Assembly (NCBI GenBank): GCA_001566965.1
Contig: LSNW01000012.1
Span: 1 to 64,000 of the forward strand
DNA: 64,000 nucleotides
Source of the DNA: Methylothermaceae bacteria B42
GTDB taxonomy: Bacteria > Pseudomonadota > Gammaproteobacteria > Methylococcales > Methylothermaceae
Reading direction: 5' to 3'
In this document: piece after piece, positions 31,635-40,327 of the stretch
Numbering within the stretch: position 1 is the first letter of the stretch
Layout: each line of letters begins with the position of its first letter
Notes under the pieces: model-generated
Told to the model about the DNA's origin: nothing
What the model saw: only the letters and a program-made list of their open reading frames with translations
Database searches by the model: none
Program-made: the position numbers and the translations under genes

Positions 31635-32633
31635 ATGACGGATCCACTGGCGCATGATTTTTTGACGCCCTATCAATCCCTTATCCACCAAGACTTCCCC
31701 GCCCTCAAAAAATGGCGGCAAGCACTGCCGGAGCAAATAAAACAAGCGCTCAACCCCAATCGGCATAGGGAGCTCCCGATATGGTGGGCATTGGTGCAGA
31801 ACCTGCCCCCCGTTGAACCTTCGCAGGTAGCGTTTGACTGTCCGGTCGTCAAAATCGGTCAGCAAGGGGATTTAGATGAAACTGTCAGGGACAATCTTGA
31901 GCAACAACTACACAAGCTTCATCCCTGGCGCAAAGGTCCCTTTGAGATATTTGGCATTTTTGTTGATACCGAGTGGCGCTCGGATTTCAAATGGGCGCGG
32001 TTGGAATCAGCCATTCAACCTTTGCACGACCGGCGAGTGCTGGATGTGGGAGCGGGCAATGGCTATCATTGCTGGCGGATGTTGGGGGCGGGTGCAAAAC
32101 ACGTCATAGGCATTGACCCGGGGCCCCGTTATGTCACCCAATTTCTCGCTTTGAAAAAACTGGCGGGCGATTGGCCCGTAGATCTGCTGCCTTTGACTTT
32201 GGAAGACCTGCCGCCAAATCTGCAGGCTTTTGACAGCGTCTTTTCCATGGGGGTGCTGTATCATCGCCGTTCGCCTTTTGACCACCTCTACCGGCTCAAG
32301 GATTGCCTGCGCCAGGGCGGAGAATTGATTCTGGAAACATTGGTAATTGAAGGTGCTGAGGGTTCAGTACTGGTACCGGAAAATCGCTATGCGAAAATGC
32401 GTAATGTTTGGTTTATTCCAAGCGTGCCTACCCTGGCCACATGGCTCAAGCGGGTGGGATTTCATCACATCCGCTGTATTGATGTGAATAAAACCACAAC
32501 CGATGAACAACGATCCACCGATTGGATGCGCTTCCAATCACTGCCGGATTTCCTCGATCCCGAGCACCCCAATTTAACCGTGGAAGGCTACCCCGCGCCA
32601 AGGCGGGCAATTTTTTTGGCGGAAAAACCATGA
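31635..32633 (+). CDS. cmoB: tRNA U34 carboxymethyltransferase
   Basis: 332-residue enzyme that transfers the carboxymethyl group of carboxy-SAM (from CmoA) to 5-hydroxyuridine 34. Family features: HPWRKGPFEIFGIFVDTEWRSDFKW, the SAM loop VLDVGAGNGYHCWRM, FDSVFSMGVLYHRRSP and the terminal VNKTTTDEQRSTDWM. The stop overlaps the next gene by four bases. Confidence 0.95.
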   Translation: MTDPLAHDFLTPYQSLIHQDFPALKKWRQALPEQIKQALNPNRHRELPIWWALVQNLPPVEPSQVAFDCPVVKIGQQGDLDETVRDNLEQQLHKLHPWRKGPFEIFGIFVDTEWRSDFKWARLESAIQPLHDRRVLDVGAGNGYHCWRMLGAGAKHVIGIDPGPRYVTQFLALKKLAGDWPVDLLPLTLEDLPPNLQAFDSVFSMGVLYHRRSPFDHLYRLKDCLRQGGELILETLVIEGAEGSVLVPENRYAKMRNVWFIPSVPTLATWLKRVGFHHIRCIDVNKTTTDEQRSTDWMRFQSLPDFLDPEHPNLTVEGYPAPRRAIFLAEKP

Positions 32634-33307
32634 ATATGATGGAACGAAAGCTTACCGTAAGACCAGACACCGACATCACTTCCATTTGGGCCATTCCGGA
32701 AAATTATGACAATCGCTGCGCCGTGCTGCTTGCCCACGGCGCAGGCAGTGACATGCATCACCCGTTCATCGGTTTCGTCCATGAAAATTTGGCCAAATGT
32801 GGGAACCTGACGGTCAAATTCAACTTTCCCTATAAGGAAAAAGGGCGTAAGGCACCCGATCGCATGCCTTTATTACTGGATACCTGGAAGACCGTCATTG
32901 ATGCTGTACGGTCAGACCCTATCTTATCTCCCCGGCATTTGTTACTTGCAGGGAAAAGCATGGGCGGAAGGGCTGCTTCGCTTTTAGTGGCCGAAGGTGA
33001 GTCCTGCGATGGCCTGATTTTTCTCGGCTACCCATTGCATCCCCCAGGCAAACCCGACAAACTCCGGGCCGACCACCTCCAACGAATCTCTCGGCCGATG
33101 CTATTCATCCAGGGCACCCGCGACCGGCTTTGCGATCTGAGCCTTTTGCGTCAAGTGATTGGAAAGCTATCTGTGGAAGTCACTTTGCACGAAATCGAAG
33201 GGGGCGATCATTCTTTCAAGGTGTTGAAGCGTCTGGGCCGTAGCGAGCAAGAAGTCTGGGAGGAGATAGCTGCCACTTGCTGTGCCTGGATAAAAAGGCG
33301 GCTTTGA
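32630..33307 (+). CDS. Alpha/beta hydrolase, KANL3/TEX30-like
   Basis: 225 residues. LLAHGAGSDMHHPF provides the oxyanion region. GKSMGGRAASLL holds the nucleophile Ser. FIQGTRDRLCD and GGDHSFKVL supply the candidate Asp and His, completing the triad. The family is widespread in bacteria as a predicted alpha/beta hydrolase of the dienelactone-hydrolase type, with substrate unknown. The ATG at 32630 overlaps the cmoB stop (ATGA); Met at 32636 or 32639 is also possible. Confidence 0.85.
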   Translation: MNMMERKLTVRPDTDITSIWAIPENYDNRCAVLLAHGAGSDMHHPFIGFVHENLAKCGNLTVKFNFPYKEKGRKAPDRMPLLLDTWKTVIDAVRSDPILSPRHLLLAGKSMGGRAASLLVAEGESCDGLIFLGYPLHPPGKPDKLRADHLQRISRPMLFIQGTRDRLCDLSLLRQVIGKLSVEVTLHEIEGGDHSFKVLKRLGRSEQEVWEEIAATCCAWIKRRL

Positions 33308-33342
33308 ATTAGACCGGCAGGGCCCTGTCATTTATTCAAGCC

Positions 33343-33543
33343 GGGGCGGATGGTCTGCTTCGAAAAACGCCGTGAATACTTTCTTGCTGCGCAATCCTGC
33401 TGTGCAAGAAAGCCCTGCCCAAACATCCCTGTTCGGGCGCTCGCCGGCTGCGAAAGTCCACTGGACTTTCGGTCCGGCTCGCCCCTGTAGGCTCCACGCC
33501 GGCTTCCCTGCCGGCGAGGCTTTCGAATCAGACCATCCGCCCC
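33343..33543. repeat. Nested inverted-repeat element, about 200 bases
   Basis: Outer arms of 23 bases (33343-33365 and 33521-33543) are complementary at 22 positions. Inside are further stems: CTTTCTTGC/GCAAGAAAG (33379-33412), GAAAGTCC/GGACTTTC (around 33450) and GCCGGC pairs near 33500. The left arm leads into AACGCCGTGAA, resembling the ACGCCGTTAA junction of the elements at 30865 and 63177, so it may be a longer relative. It occupies most of the 359-base gap before the MCE gene. No coding frame was supported. Confidence 0.65.
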
Positions 33544-33666
33544 TTCAATCAATCCTTTACGTGTTTATTTAAATGACGTAGTCGGCGACTCAAACCCAAA
33601 AACAAGAGAAAATGCAAAGTGAATGTTACACTTGAACTCCCACTCAAATTACACAGATTTTCAATA

Positions 33667-34320
33667 ATGCGACGAATTTCTTTGGTTTTATCCCTATTTG
33701 CCATTGCCTTGCTTATCACAGCGTGTATTGAGCAAGATCTGCGCTTTCAGATCCGGTTTCGTCACGTTGAGGGACTTCAAGTTGGAGACCAGGTGTTGTT
33801 GGCGGGACGGCATGTTGGTGAGGTGGAAGATATCGATCAGGTGGAAGATGGAACCTTTTGGGTAGCGGTTCGAATTGGCAAGCAATACCGGTCTCAGGTA
33901 ACCGATCAATGTGAATTCACGCTCAGACCCGACCCAAAAAATCCCAGCAAACGGGTGGTTTGGATTGAGCCCGGCAACGGTGGCAAGCCAATTGAAGATG
34001 GCGCCTTGGTGGAGGGGAGCGAGCCGGTTTCGTTGTTCGGGCCTTTATTCAAAGGTTTTGGGGAAGGCTTGAAGCTGTTGGAGTGGCAGCTAAAAGGGTT
34101 GACAGGGGAGCTGGAAAAACTGCCCGAATCCCCCCAGTTCAAGCAGTTTCAACAGCAACTCGAAGAACTTGCCAGGCAGCTGCAAGAAGCTGAGGAAAAA
34201 ATGCAGAAGGACGTCATCCCCAAGCTGCAACAAGAAATGGAACGACTACAAAAAGAGCTGAAAAAATCCCTGCCGAAACAGGAACCAAAAGCGCCTTCAA
34301 AAAAGGCGATCGATCTTTGA
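33667..34320 (+). CDS. MCE-domain lipoprotein
   Basis: 217 residues. A signal peptide with lipobox LITAC (Cys20) implies membrane anchoring. An MCE (MlaD-like) domain follows: IRFRHVEGLQVGDQVLLAGRHVGEVEDI. Residues 125-205 form a Gln/Glu/Lys-rich coiled coil (QQQLEELARQLQEAEEKMQ). MCE proteins carry lipids between membranes with an ABC permease and ATPase, none of which lies nearby. The ATG at 33667 fits the signal peptide better than the GTG at 33619. Confidence 0.8.
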   Translation: MRRISLVLSLFAIALLITACIEQDLRFQIRFRHVEGLQVGDQVLLAGRHVGEVEDIDQVEDGTFWVAVRIGKQYRSQVTDQCEFTLRPDPKNPSKRVVWIEPGNGGKPIEDGALVEGSEPVSLFGPLFKGFGEGLKLLEWQLKGLTGELEKLPESPQFKQFQQQLEELARQLQEAEEKMQKDVIPKLQQEMERLQKELKKSLPKQEPKAPSKKAIDL

Positions 34321-34329
34321 TGAAATTAA

Positions 34330-34767
34330 TCAGGGTTGAAAAATAAATAATGCTTCTATGGTGATCCATCCCAGCAGCACCGTGGCGAAAATCAAGTGCA
34401 TCAATATGCGCATGGGAATGCCCGGCGGCGCTTCTTCGGTATAAGGAACAAAATACTCAGTCACCCCCAGCAATTTCTCGCAGGCCAGAATCCGGCGACA
34501 TTTGACTTCATAAAACAGGCGGGTGCGATGATCGAGAATCCAAAATAAAATCGTCATTAAAATTCCGAAAATTGCCACATAAATATGATAAGGGTGAAGG
34601 TCGGTAATGGAAAAAGTAGCCGCACCTATGATGGCGGTAATCGCAACGAATAGGGCGAAGCGCTTGTAGCGTAGTTCGATGTGCTCACGAGCATTGATGC
34701 ACGCTTGCCGATACAGCTCCAATAGGACCTCAACGTCAATCGGTTCTAATTGTGGCTGACTACTCAT
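34330..34767 (-). CDS. Hypothetical membrane protein
   Basis: 145 residues with membrane helices near 43-60, 65-83 and 122-142. The hydrophilic segment HRTRLFYEVKCRRILACEKLLGV lies between the last two. A strong Shine-Dalgarno (AAAAGGAGAATC) precedes the ATG. It converges on the MCE gene with a 9-base gap. No family recognised; function unknown. Confidence 0.7.
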   Translation of the reverse strand: MSSQPQLEPIDVEVLLELYRQACINAREHIELRYKRFALFVAITAIIGAATFSITDLHPYHIYVAIFGILMTILFWILDHRTRLFYEVKCRRILACEKLLGVTEYFVPYTEEAPPGIPMRILMHLIFATVLLGWITIEALFIFQP

Positions 34768-34999
34768 GCAGATTCTCCTTTTTGTTTGCTAAATTTCAAT
34801 TCCAACCCTATTTTTTTCTGTCACCTTGAAAACGTAATAGAAATATGGAATGTATTTGTGAAGGAAGGCTGCTGTCTGGACATAGCCTCCAGCGGGGATT
34901 CAAGCAGTGATCTTTCCATGAAATTGTACCGCTTTTTTATGAAGCATTGAAAGCGCTACCCTCACCATAGTCACCATAGATGAACCTTCGTGTCATACA

Positions 35000-35992
35000 A
35001 TGAACCAGTGCCTCCCACGCAAGCGTTATCCACTAAAACCCAGGCGGCTCTATAACCTATTGGTTTTATGTCTGCTGTTATTCTGGATTTTACGAATGAC
35101 TTATTATCAGCACTGGTCTTGGATAAATCAGCATTGGCCAATATCCTTGACCATGACGTTGGGCTCTTTCATTGCCGGTGCCACGCCACAAGGCGGTGCC
35201 GCGATCGCTTTCCCGGTGTTTACCAAAATTCTCCATATCACAGCAGAGAATTCGCGCAACTTTGGCTTTATGATCCAATCGGTTGGCATGACTATGGCGT
35301 CGGTGTACATTTGGTCCAAAGGCATCGTTTTCTTGCCGCGGGTTGTTTTTTGGGCAGTATTGGGTGGTATTCTTGGAGTCACTTTGGGTACTTTTTGGAT
35401 TGTCTTGCCCAATCCCTATCCACGGGTTTTATTTAGTTTGGCAGCGGCTACTTTTGGCGTTACGTTATTGTTATCCCGCAAAAATTTACCTGTAGACCCC
35501 CCCCCAGGTCACTTGCCTGAAGCGAGTGCGAAGGCAGTTTTTCTCGCGGGCGTCATGGGCGGAATATTCGCCGCCCAAACCGGCTCCGGCGTGGATTTAG
35601 CGGAATTTATCGTATTGACCCTGGCCTTTGGCATCAACGAAAAAATCGCCACGCCGACTTCCGTGGTGATTATGGGGTTGGTGTCGCTTTATGGTTTTTC
35701 GTTGCATGCCCTGACAGGAAACATTCCCGCGCCAGTGTGGCAATGGTGGTGGGTTGCTTTTCCGGTGGTGATCTTCGGCGCCCCTTTCGGAGCATGGTTT
35801 GCTTCTTGGGTGCGGCGGGAATGGCTCGTTGCGCTGATTCTTGCCCTGATTTTTTTAGAAACGGTTTCTACTTTTTACCTTATTCCTTTTCCTCCTGATG
35901 TATTGAAAGCTTCTATTGCCGCTGTATTTGTTACCTCCGCAGCATTGGCGCTTCTATTAAATCATCGCCTAAGAACTGTCTCGGCCAAATGA
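35000..35992 (+). CDS. TauE/SafE family membrane exporter
   Basis: 330 residues with eight or nine membrane helices and the internal duplication usual for TauE/SafE (DUF81) proteins. The repeats begin GSFIAGATPQGGAAIAFPVFTKIL and GVMGGIFAAQTGSGVDLAEFIVL. The family is linked to export of sulfite or other organosulfur anions, but substrate cannot be told here. It is a single-gene unit, ending at a symmetrical terminator shared with the converging gene. Confidence 0.85.
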   Translation: MNQCLPRKRYPLKPRRLYNLLVLCLLLFWILRMTYYQHWSWINQHWPISLTMTLGSFIAGATPQGGAAIAFPVFTKILHITAENSRNFGFMIQSVGMTMASVYIWSKGIVFLPRVVFWAVLGGILGVTLGTFWIVLPNPYPRVLFSLAAATFGVTLLLSRKNLPVDPPPGHLPEASAKAVFLAGVMGGIFAAQTGSGVDLAEFIVLTLAFGINEKIATPTSVVIMGLVSLYGFSLHALTGNIPAPVWQWWWVAFPVVIFGAPFGAWFASWVRREWLVALILALIFLETVSTFYLIPFPPDVLKASIAAVFVTSAALALLLNHRLRTVSAK

Positions 35993-36019
35993 ACTGGGAC
36001 AAAAGCTTTCCCCTGTAAA

Positions 36020-36048
36020 AAGGCGCCTTAAAATTTCAAGGCGCCTTA
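36020..36048. terminator. Bidirectional terminator between convergent genes
   Basis: AAGGCGCCTTA occurs twice (36020-36030 and 36038-36048). Each is itself palindromic, so the pair forms a stem around AAATTTC. It lies between the stops of the TauE gene and the minus-strand gene ending at 36061. Confidence 0.7.
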
Positions 36049-36060
36049 TGTGGCCAGAAC

Positions 36061-37314
36061 TTATTGCAGTGCTAAAGATCCACTCACACTCGTGTTGATG
36101 GAATAAAGGCCAAAATCCAATGCGCCATCCTCGGTATTAAAGGCGGTTTGACGGCTTCTGGCGGCATTAAAAGTGGCCGGACCAAACTGCTTGTCCAGCC
36201 GGGAAAGCAGCGCTCCCGGTATGGACGCTTGCCCGTCATCCACAAATCGGCAACGAATGGTTTTGACGACGACATCTCCACCGATATTGCCAATATCAAA
36301 ACTGCTGGTGCTGACGGTTACATCTAAAGACCCCTGACTATTCTGTCCATTCCATTGCAACGCCAAATCACTACTGGCAGGATGAAGAAATACGCCCGAT
36401 GAAAAGTTCGGAGAAGTCAAAACGAGAGGCGCGGGCGCGCGTAATGTGGTCGAGAAGGGGCCAATTTGGCTTCCGCCTTCACCCGCAAACGTATATTTGC
36501 CCTGCCCCTCATAAAAACCTCCAGGTAGATCCGCTTGATAAATAAAAAACCCGGCTGCTTTTAAATTATCATTCACGGGCACATCCACTGTATTCCCCCC
36601 TTCGGAACTTAGAGTGAGCTTTTCTCCCGCATCCAGAAAAACCGGCGATGTTCCTGGCAATGGATTGAGGGGATCAAATTTGCTTTTGGTTTCAGTATAT
36701 TGGCATTGATCAATAGGCACACTACTAGCAGCCATGTTTTTTATAATCTGATCAATTTTATCTGGATCCAGCTGCCCGCCAAAATTGAACTCAATAAAGC
36801 TGCCAGAGGCATTCTGGGAAATCGTTTGCCCCACCTTGGAATCGTTCATTGTCAAAAAGCCAAACCGGCTGCCAGCAGAATCAGGCACCATGACATTTAT
36901 CCACTGGCTGGCAAATGAAATAATTTCCAGCGTGCCGGGCTTGGTTACGGCAGCGGCAGCTCGCCATGGCCCCGCACTCAAATGGGGGAATTGTTGCAGG
37001 TTGAAGAAAACATGAGGCTCATATTTAAAGCCAGCAGGCACCCTGAACGAAGGCAACCATGGTTTTAGCTGCGTATTCCAATCGGGATATTCATAGATTT
37101 TGCCATCTGGCCCAATCAAGCCCAAATGAACATCGACGACAACCTCTCGTTGTGCATCACCTTCCCCTGCTATGGAAACATTAAGTTGCTCATCACTGCT
37201 TAAAATATAATAATTTTTATCAGCAAAAATACCGATGGATGGCTGTGCCCAAGTAATCGCGGAATAGCCCGCAATAGAACACACTAAGAACAAAAATCTC
37301 AATTGCTTTTTCAT
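36061..37314 (-). CDS. Exported protein of unknown function
   Basis: 417 residues. The ATG at 37314 lies behind AGGAGGGCAAGG and opens a signal peptide ending ITWAQ. The mature part looks all-beta: a PSIGIFADKNYYILSSDEQLNVSIAGEG opening reminiscent of alpha-2-macroglobulin-like or Ig-like strands, an ASQWINVMV region, and repeated strand/turn segments to the C-terminus. No enzyme motif or membrane anchor is seen. It stands alone, divergent from the PfkB-like gene. Function unknown. Confidence 0.65.
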   Translation of the reverse strand: MKKQLRFLFLVCSIAGYSAITWAQPSIGIFADKNYYILSSDEQLNVSIAGEGDAQREVVVDVHLGLIGPDGKIYEYPDWNTQLKPWLPSFRVPAGFKYEPHVFFNLQQFPHLSAGPWRAAAAVTKPGTLEIISFASQWINVMVPDSAGSRFGFLTMNDSKVGQTISQNASGSFIEFNFGGQLDPDKIDQIIKNMAASSVPIDQCQYTETKSKFDPLNPLPGTSPVFLDAGEKLTLSSEGGNTVDVPVNDNLKAAGFFIYQADLPGGFYEGQGKYTFAGEGGSQIGPFSTTLRAPAPLVLTSPNFSSGVFLHPASSDLALQWNGQNSQGSLDVTVSTSSFDIGNIGGDVVVKTIRCRFVDDGQASIPGALLSRLDKQFGPATFNAARSRQTAFNTEDGALDFGLYSINTSVSGSLALQ

Positions 37315-37594
37315 CCTTGCCCTCCTAAATGTCTGGTTAAAAGCCATTACCTTACGCTTGTAAGGAAAATCATACAGCAAGAATTTTCATACGGTAACCC
37401 TTTCAGAAAATGTTGCCCCACAACTCTTTACGAGGATTCCATGCAGATCATGGTTGCAAGCCGAACGGCAAAGCACCGCTGTTTCCTAATTATTTCCCTA
37501 TAGAAAATACCGCCGCAGTTTGCTAATTGAAGACAAGCCGTTTGAAAGTGGTAAAATTCTTCTTCTAACTATTTGGCAAGTAGGAAAAGGCACG

Positions 37595-39196
37595 ATGCAA
37601 GGCGGATCTAACACTTCCAGTTTTTCAAACTCTTCTACAACAATTCAAGTTCCCGAGGGACTCAAAGGGATAGTGGCTGAAAAGGAAGGTAACTATGATG
37701 CCGTATCGACTTCTATTGAATGCGGCACGGTTGAAGATATCAGAGTTGAAGTCCCTGATGACATCTTCAATGATTTGGGCCAACAGGTGCTCAATTCAAG
37801 GTCAGCCAGCATTCAGGAAAAAATAGCCCAAGGTATTCCCAAGCTGCCTGCCAAAGCCATCCATATCAATGAAAAAAATGGAGAAGTGGTTCTTACGATT
37901 ACTTCCGACGATAAAAAGCCCGTCGATATTACCTTGGCAATTCCAAAACAATTGGTGGAAATTCATCGCGGCCTGGGTGGAGGCGCCTTCAACACCACGG
38001 TTGATAGCGCTATCATCAATCTGGCGCTGTATCGTGCCCTGGGATTGCCCGAAGAGCAAGTAGTCAGGTCCTATTTGTACTTGACCCTGTCAGAAGATCA
38101 AATCCAGACTGTGCACAAGCAAGCCGAGCCTTTTCCTAACCTGGAAATTTTGTGGGTGGAGGGCAGTCCCCGGCGTTCGGTTTTCATTAAGAATAAAGAA
38201 ACCGGGGAGGAAATCTATTTCAGCACGCCTTATGGAGAGGTCAATCAAAAGCGCTCCATCCCCACTATCCAAACCCCACGTTTCTTGCTCCTTCATAACC
38301 AGCCTGACGAACGGATTTTTTGGGATGTCGCCGTCCGCGTCAGAAACGATCTAGTGGATCATTCCATCGTCTGGAGCGTGGGTTCCAATCAAATTCGCGA
38401 TGGCATTGATCGCTACGCTTCTCCCATTGGCGTTTGTGAAACCATGACCTTGAATCTTGGGGAAGCCTTGGCATGGATTCGCAAATCCAATTCCACCTAC
38501 ATTCGAAACGATGACGTGCTACTGCAATTTCTGGAAACCTATGACGACGGTAATAAAAAAACCCGTTTCGGATTGGGTGGCAGCAGTTTTGTGCGGATTT
38601 TCGGGATCTTCAAAACCGAATTGGATGAGCCGGAAAAAAGCCTGGTATTACCGGAAAACCCGATCAAACGCCGCATCGTCGCCCAACGCCTGGCGGATAT
38701 CCTGCACAAGTTTGGCGTGAGCGAAAGCGTCTTCATTACCGATGGCTCCAACCCCACCATCGCCAGCTTCAAATATGAAGACAAAAAGGAACAGATAAAG
38801 AAAAAAGTACAATATTATATTCCGATTATTGATCAGGAGCGGGGCGAAAAAATCGATCAGTTGCTTCAAGAGTCCGGCTGTGACCTGCATCACAAAGACG
38901 CCACCGGCTGTGGCGATTCCTATACGGCCACCGTCTTGGCGCTCAAGCAAATCACAGGAAATAGGGTCCATCCCACCACTATTTCCATTGTCGCCAATCA
39001 CATCGCCCGGCTGGTCTATGCCATGCCCCATTCCAACCTCATGGAAATTGAAGGGACCTGCCCTGGGATTACGGAAAAAGTCTTACGCATGGCTTTGAAC
39101 GATTTGGATGAAATCAATGCTCAGTGCAAAAAAAATAACCGCTTGGAAACCTTGGAATCAGAAGCACACTCATTGATTTTCCAAGCCTTGAAATAA
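37595..39196 (+). CDS. Large PfkB/ribokinase-like protein
   Basis: 533 residues from an ATG behind AGGAAAAGG. The C-terminal PfkB signature reads DATGCGDSYTATVLALK with Asp441 in the catalytic-base position. An upstream GGGAFNTTVDSAINLALYRALGL-like stretch matches the substrate-binding glycine motif. Typical PfkB sugar or nucleoside kinases are near 300-330 residues, so this one has about 140 extra residues at the N-terminus and an insertion between the motifs. The substrate is not evident. A terminator follows and no pathway genes adjoin. Confidence 0.7.
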   Translation: MQGGSNTSSFSNSSTTIQVPEGLKGIVAEKEGNYDAVSTSIECGTVEDIRVEVPDDIFNDLGQQVLNSRSASIQEKIAQGIPKLPAKAIHINEKNGEVVLTITSDDKKPVDITLAIPKQLVEIHRGLGGGAFNTTVDSAIINLALYRALGLPEEQVVRSYLYLTLSEDQIQTVHKQAEPFPNLEILWVEGSPRRSVFIKNKETGEEIYFSTPYGEVNQKRSIPTIQTPRFLLLHNQPDERIFWDVAVRVRNDLVDHSIVWSVGSNQIRDGIDRYASPIGVCETMTLNLGEALAWIRKSNSTYIRNDDVLLQFLETYDDGNKKTRFGLGGSSFVRIFGIFKTELDEPEKSLVLPENPIKRRIVAQRLADILHKFGVSESVFITDGSNPTIASFKYEDKKEQIKKKVQYYIPIIDQERGEKIDQLLQESGCDLHHKDATGCGDSYTATVLALKQITGNRVHPTTISIVANHIARLVYAMPHSNLMEIEGTCPGITEKVLRMALNDLDEINAQCKKNNRLETLESEAHSLIFQALK

Positions 39197-39215
39197 GTTT
39201 TTTCCCGTTCTCAAA

Positions 39216-39252
39216 AAAGGGTGCTTTGAATCTCAAAGTACCCTTTATTTTT
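39216..39252 (+). terminator. Rho-independent terminator after the PfkB-like gene
   Basis: The stem AAAGGGTGCTTTGA / TCAAAGTACCCTTT (one mismatch) with an ATC loop runs into ATTTTTCC, 20 bases after the stop codon. Confidence 0.85.
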
Positions 39253-39298
39253 CCAGTCCATTGCGTAAGGTCACGCCGCCCATAGCGACAAAATAGTA

Positions 39299-39465
39299 CC
39301 TGAATTTTGCAAACAATCCGCCACTGGACTGTCTGTCAAAATCTTATTCCGCGCTGCGTTCACCGGCTTTGTGTTCAACGTAACGCTGCTACGCCTAAGC
39401 GAAAACCGACTTGCCTAAGGCTTTGATAGACACGCTCAGTGCTCGAATCTTTTGCAAAATTTAGG
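39299..39465. repeat. Long imperfect inverted repeat upstream of pstS
   Basis: CCTGAATTTTGCAAA (39299-39313) pairs with TTTGCAAAATTTAGG (39451-39465) at 14 of 15 positions. Further in, GTCTGTCAAAA pairs imperfectly with CTTTGATAGAC. The loop holds ACGCTGCTACGCCTAAGC-type sequence. It fills the gap before pstS. It could be a mobile hairpin element or a structured leader; I could not identify a Pho box. Confidence 0.5.
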
Positions 39466-39494
39466 TTGTAAATAAATGTCAGGGTAAAAGATCG

Positions 39495-40319
39495 ATGAAC
39501 AAACTATTTTTTCTCGCTGTCCTTTTGATTGGAATGGTTTTTCCGGCTGCGGGAAAAGAATCCATTCGTATCGTCGGTTCCAGCACGCTACTTCCTTTAA
39601 TTTCGGAGGCCGCCAGACGCTATCGTCAAACCCACCCTGATCTGGAAATTCTCATTTCGGGAGGCGGATCAGGCGTTGGCATTGCCGCCATTCTCCAGAA
39701 CAGTGCGGACTTGGGGATGACCTCCCGCCTACCTACTGCCACAGAGCAAGTACAATTAAAAACCAGGGCAAAATTAATACCCATCGCTTACGATGGCGTC
39801 GCGGTAGCGGTTTCCAAAGCGATAGTAAGCCACGGCGTCAAAGCATTGAGCTTGGCCCAAATCGCCGCCATCTACCGGGGGCAACTCCGCAACTGGAAAA
39901 AAGTAGGCGGGCCAGATGCTCAAATCTTGGTCATTGATAAAGAATCCGGGCGTGGTACTCGCCATGTTTTTGCTCAGGCAGTTTTGGGAAATCCCCATGC
40001 CAGAGCTCCGGGCGCTGCCATCGTTACTGGCTCCAACAATGAAGAACAAGCCATTATCGCCCGCAGTGATCAAGCCATTGGCATGCTTTCTCACGCTTGG
40101 CTGAATGACAAAGTGCGTCCCTTGGGGGTGATGATTAATGGACAAGCCATCATGCCTACCACTGAGAATATTCGCAATGGTCGTTATCCCATTCACCGTA
40201 AACTTAGTCTGATTGTGCCCAACCATCATTCCCCGGCGGTGGGTAATTTTATCGCCTTTCTTTTATCGAAATCCGGGCAAGATGTCGTTGAACAGGTGGG
40301 TTATATCCCCATAAGATAA
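39495..40319 (+). CDS. pstS: Phosphate ABC transporter substrate-binding protein
   Basis: 274-residue periplasmic binding protein with signal peptide MNKLFFLAVLLIGMVFPAAG. IRIVGSSTLLPLISEAA and ISGGGSGVGIAAI form the phosphate-binding Ser/Gly loops, and ESGRGTRHVF is the third contact. This is the short PstS type. pstC, pstA and pstB follow with 8-base spacing or overlaps, which supports phosphate over tungstate or molybdate. No phoU or phoBR lies nearby. Confidence 0.88.
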   Translation: MNKLFFLAVLLIGMVFPAAGKESIRIVGSSTLLPLISEAARRYRQTHPDLEILISGGGSGVGIAAILQNSADLGMTSRLPTATEQVQLKTRAKLIPIAYDGVAVAVSKAIVSHGVKALSLAQIAAIYRGQLRNWKKVGGPDAQILVIDKESGRGTRHVFAQAVLGNPHARAPGAAIVTGSNNEEQAIIARSDQAIGMLSHAWLNDKVRPLGVMINGQAIMPTTENIRNGRYPIHRKLSLIVPNHHSPAVGNFIAFLLSKSGQDVVEQVGYIPIR

Positions 40320-40327
40320 CGGGACTC

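Noticed and set aside
34750-34950. 66-codon plus-strand frame near the TauE gene
   Set aside because: No ribosome-binding site and it begins inside a well-supported minus-strand gene.
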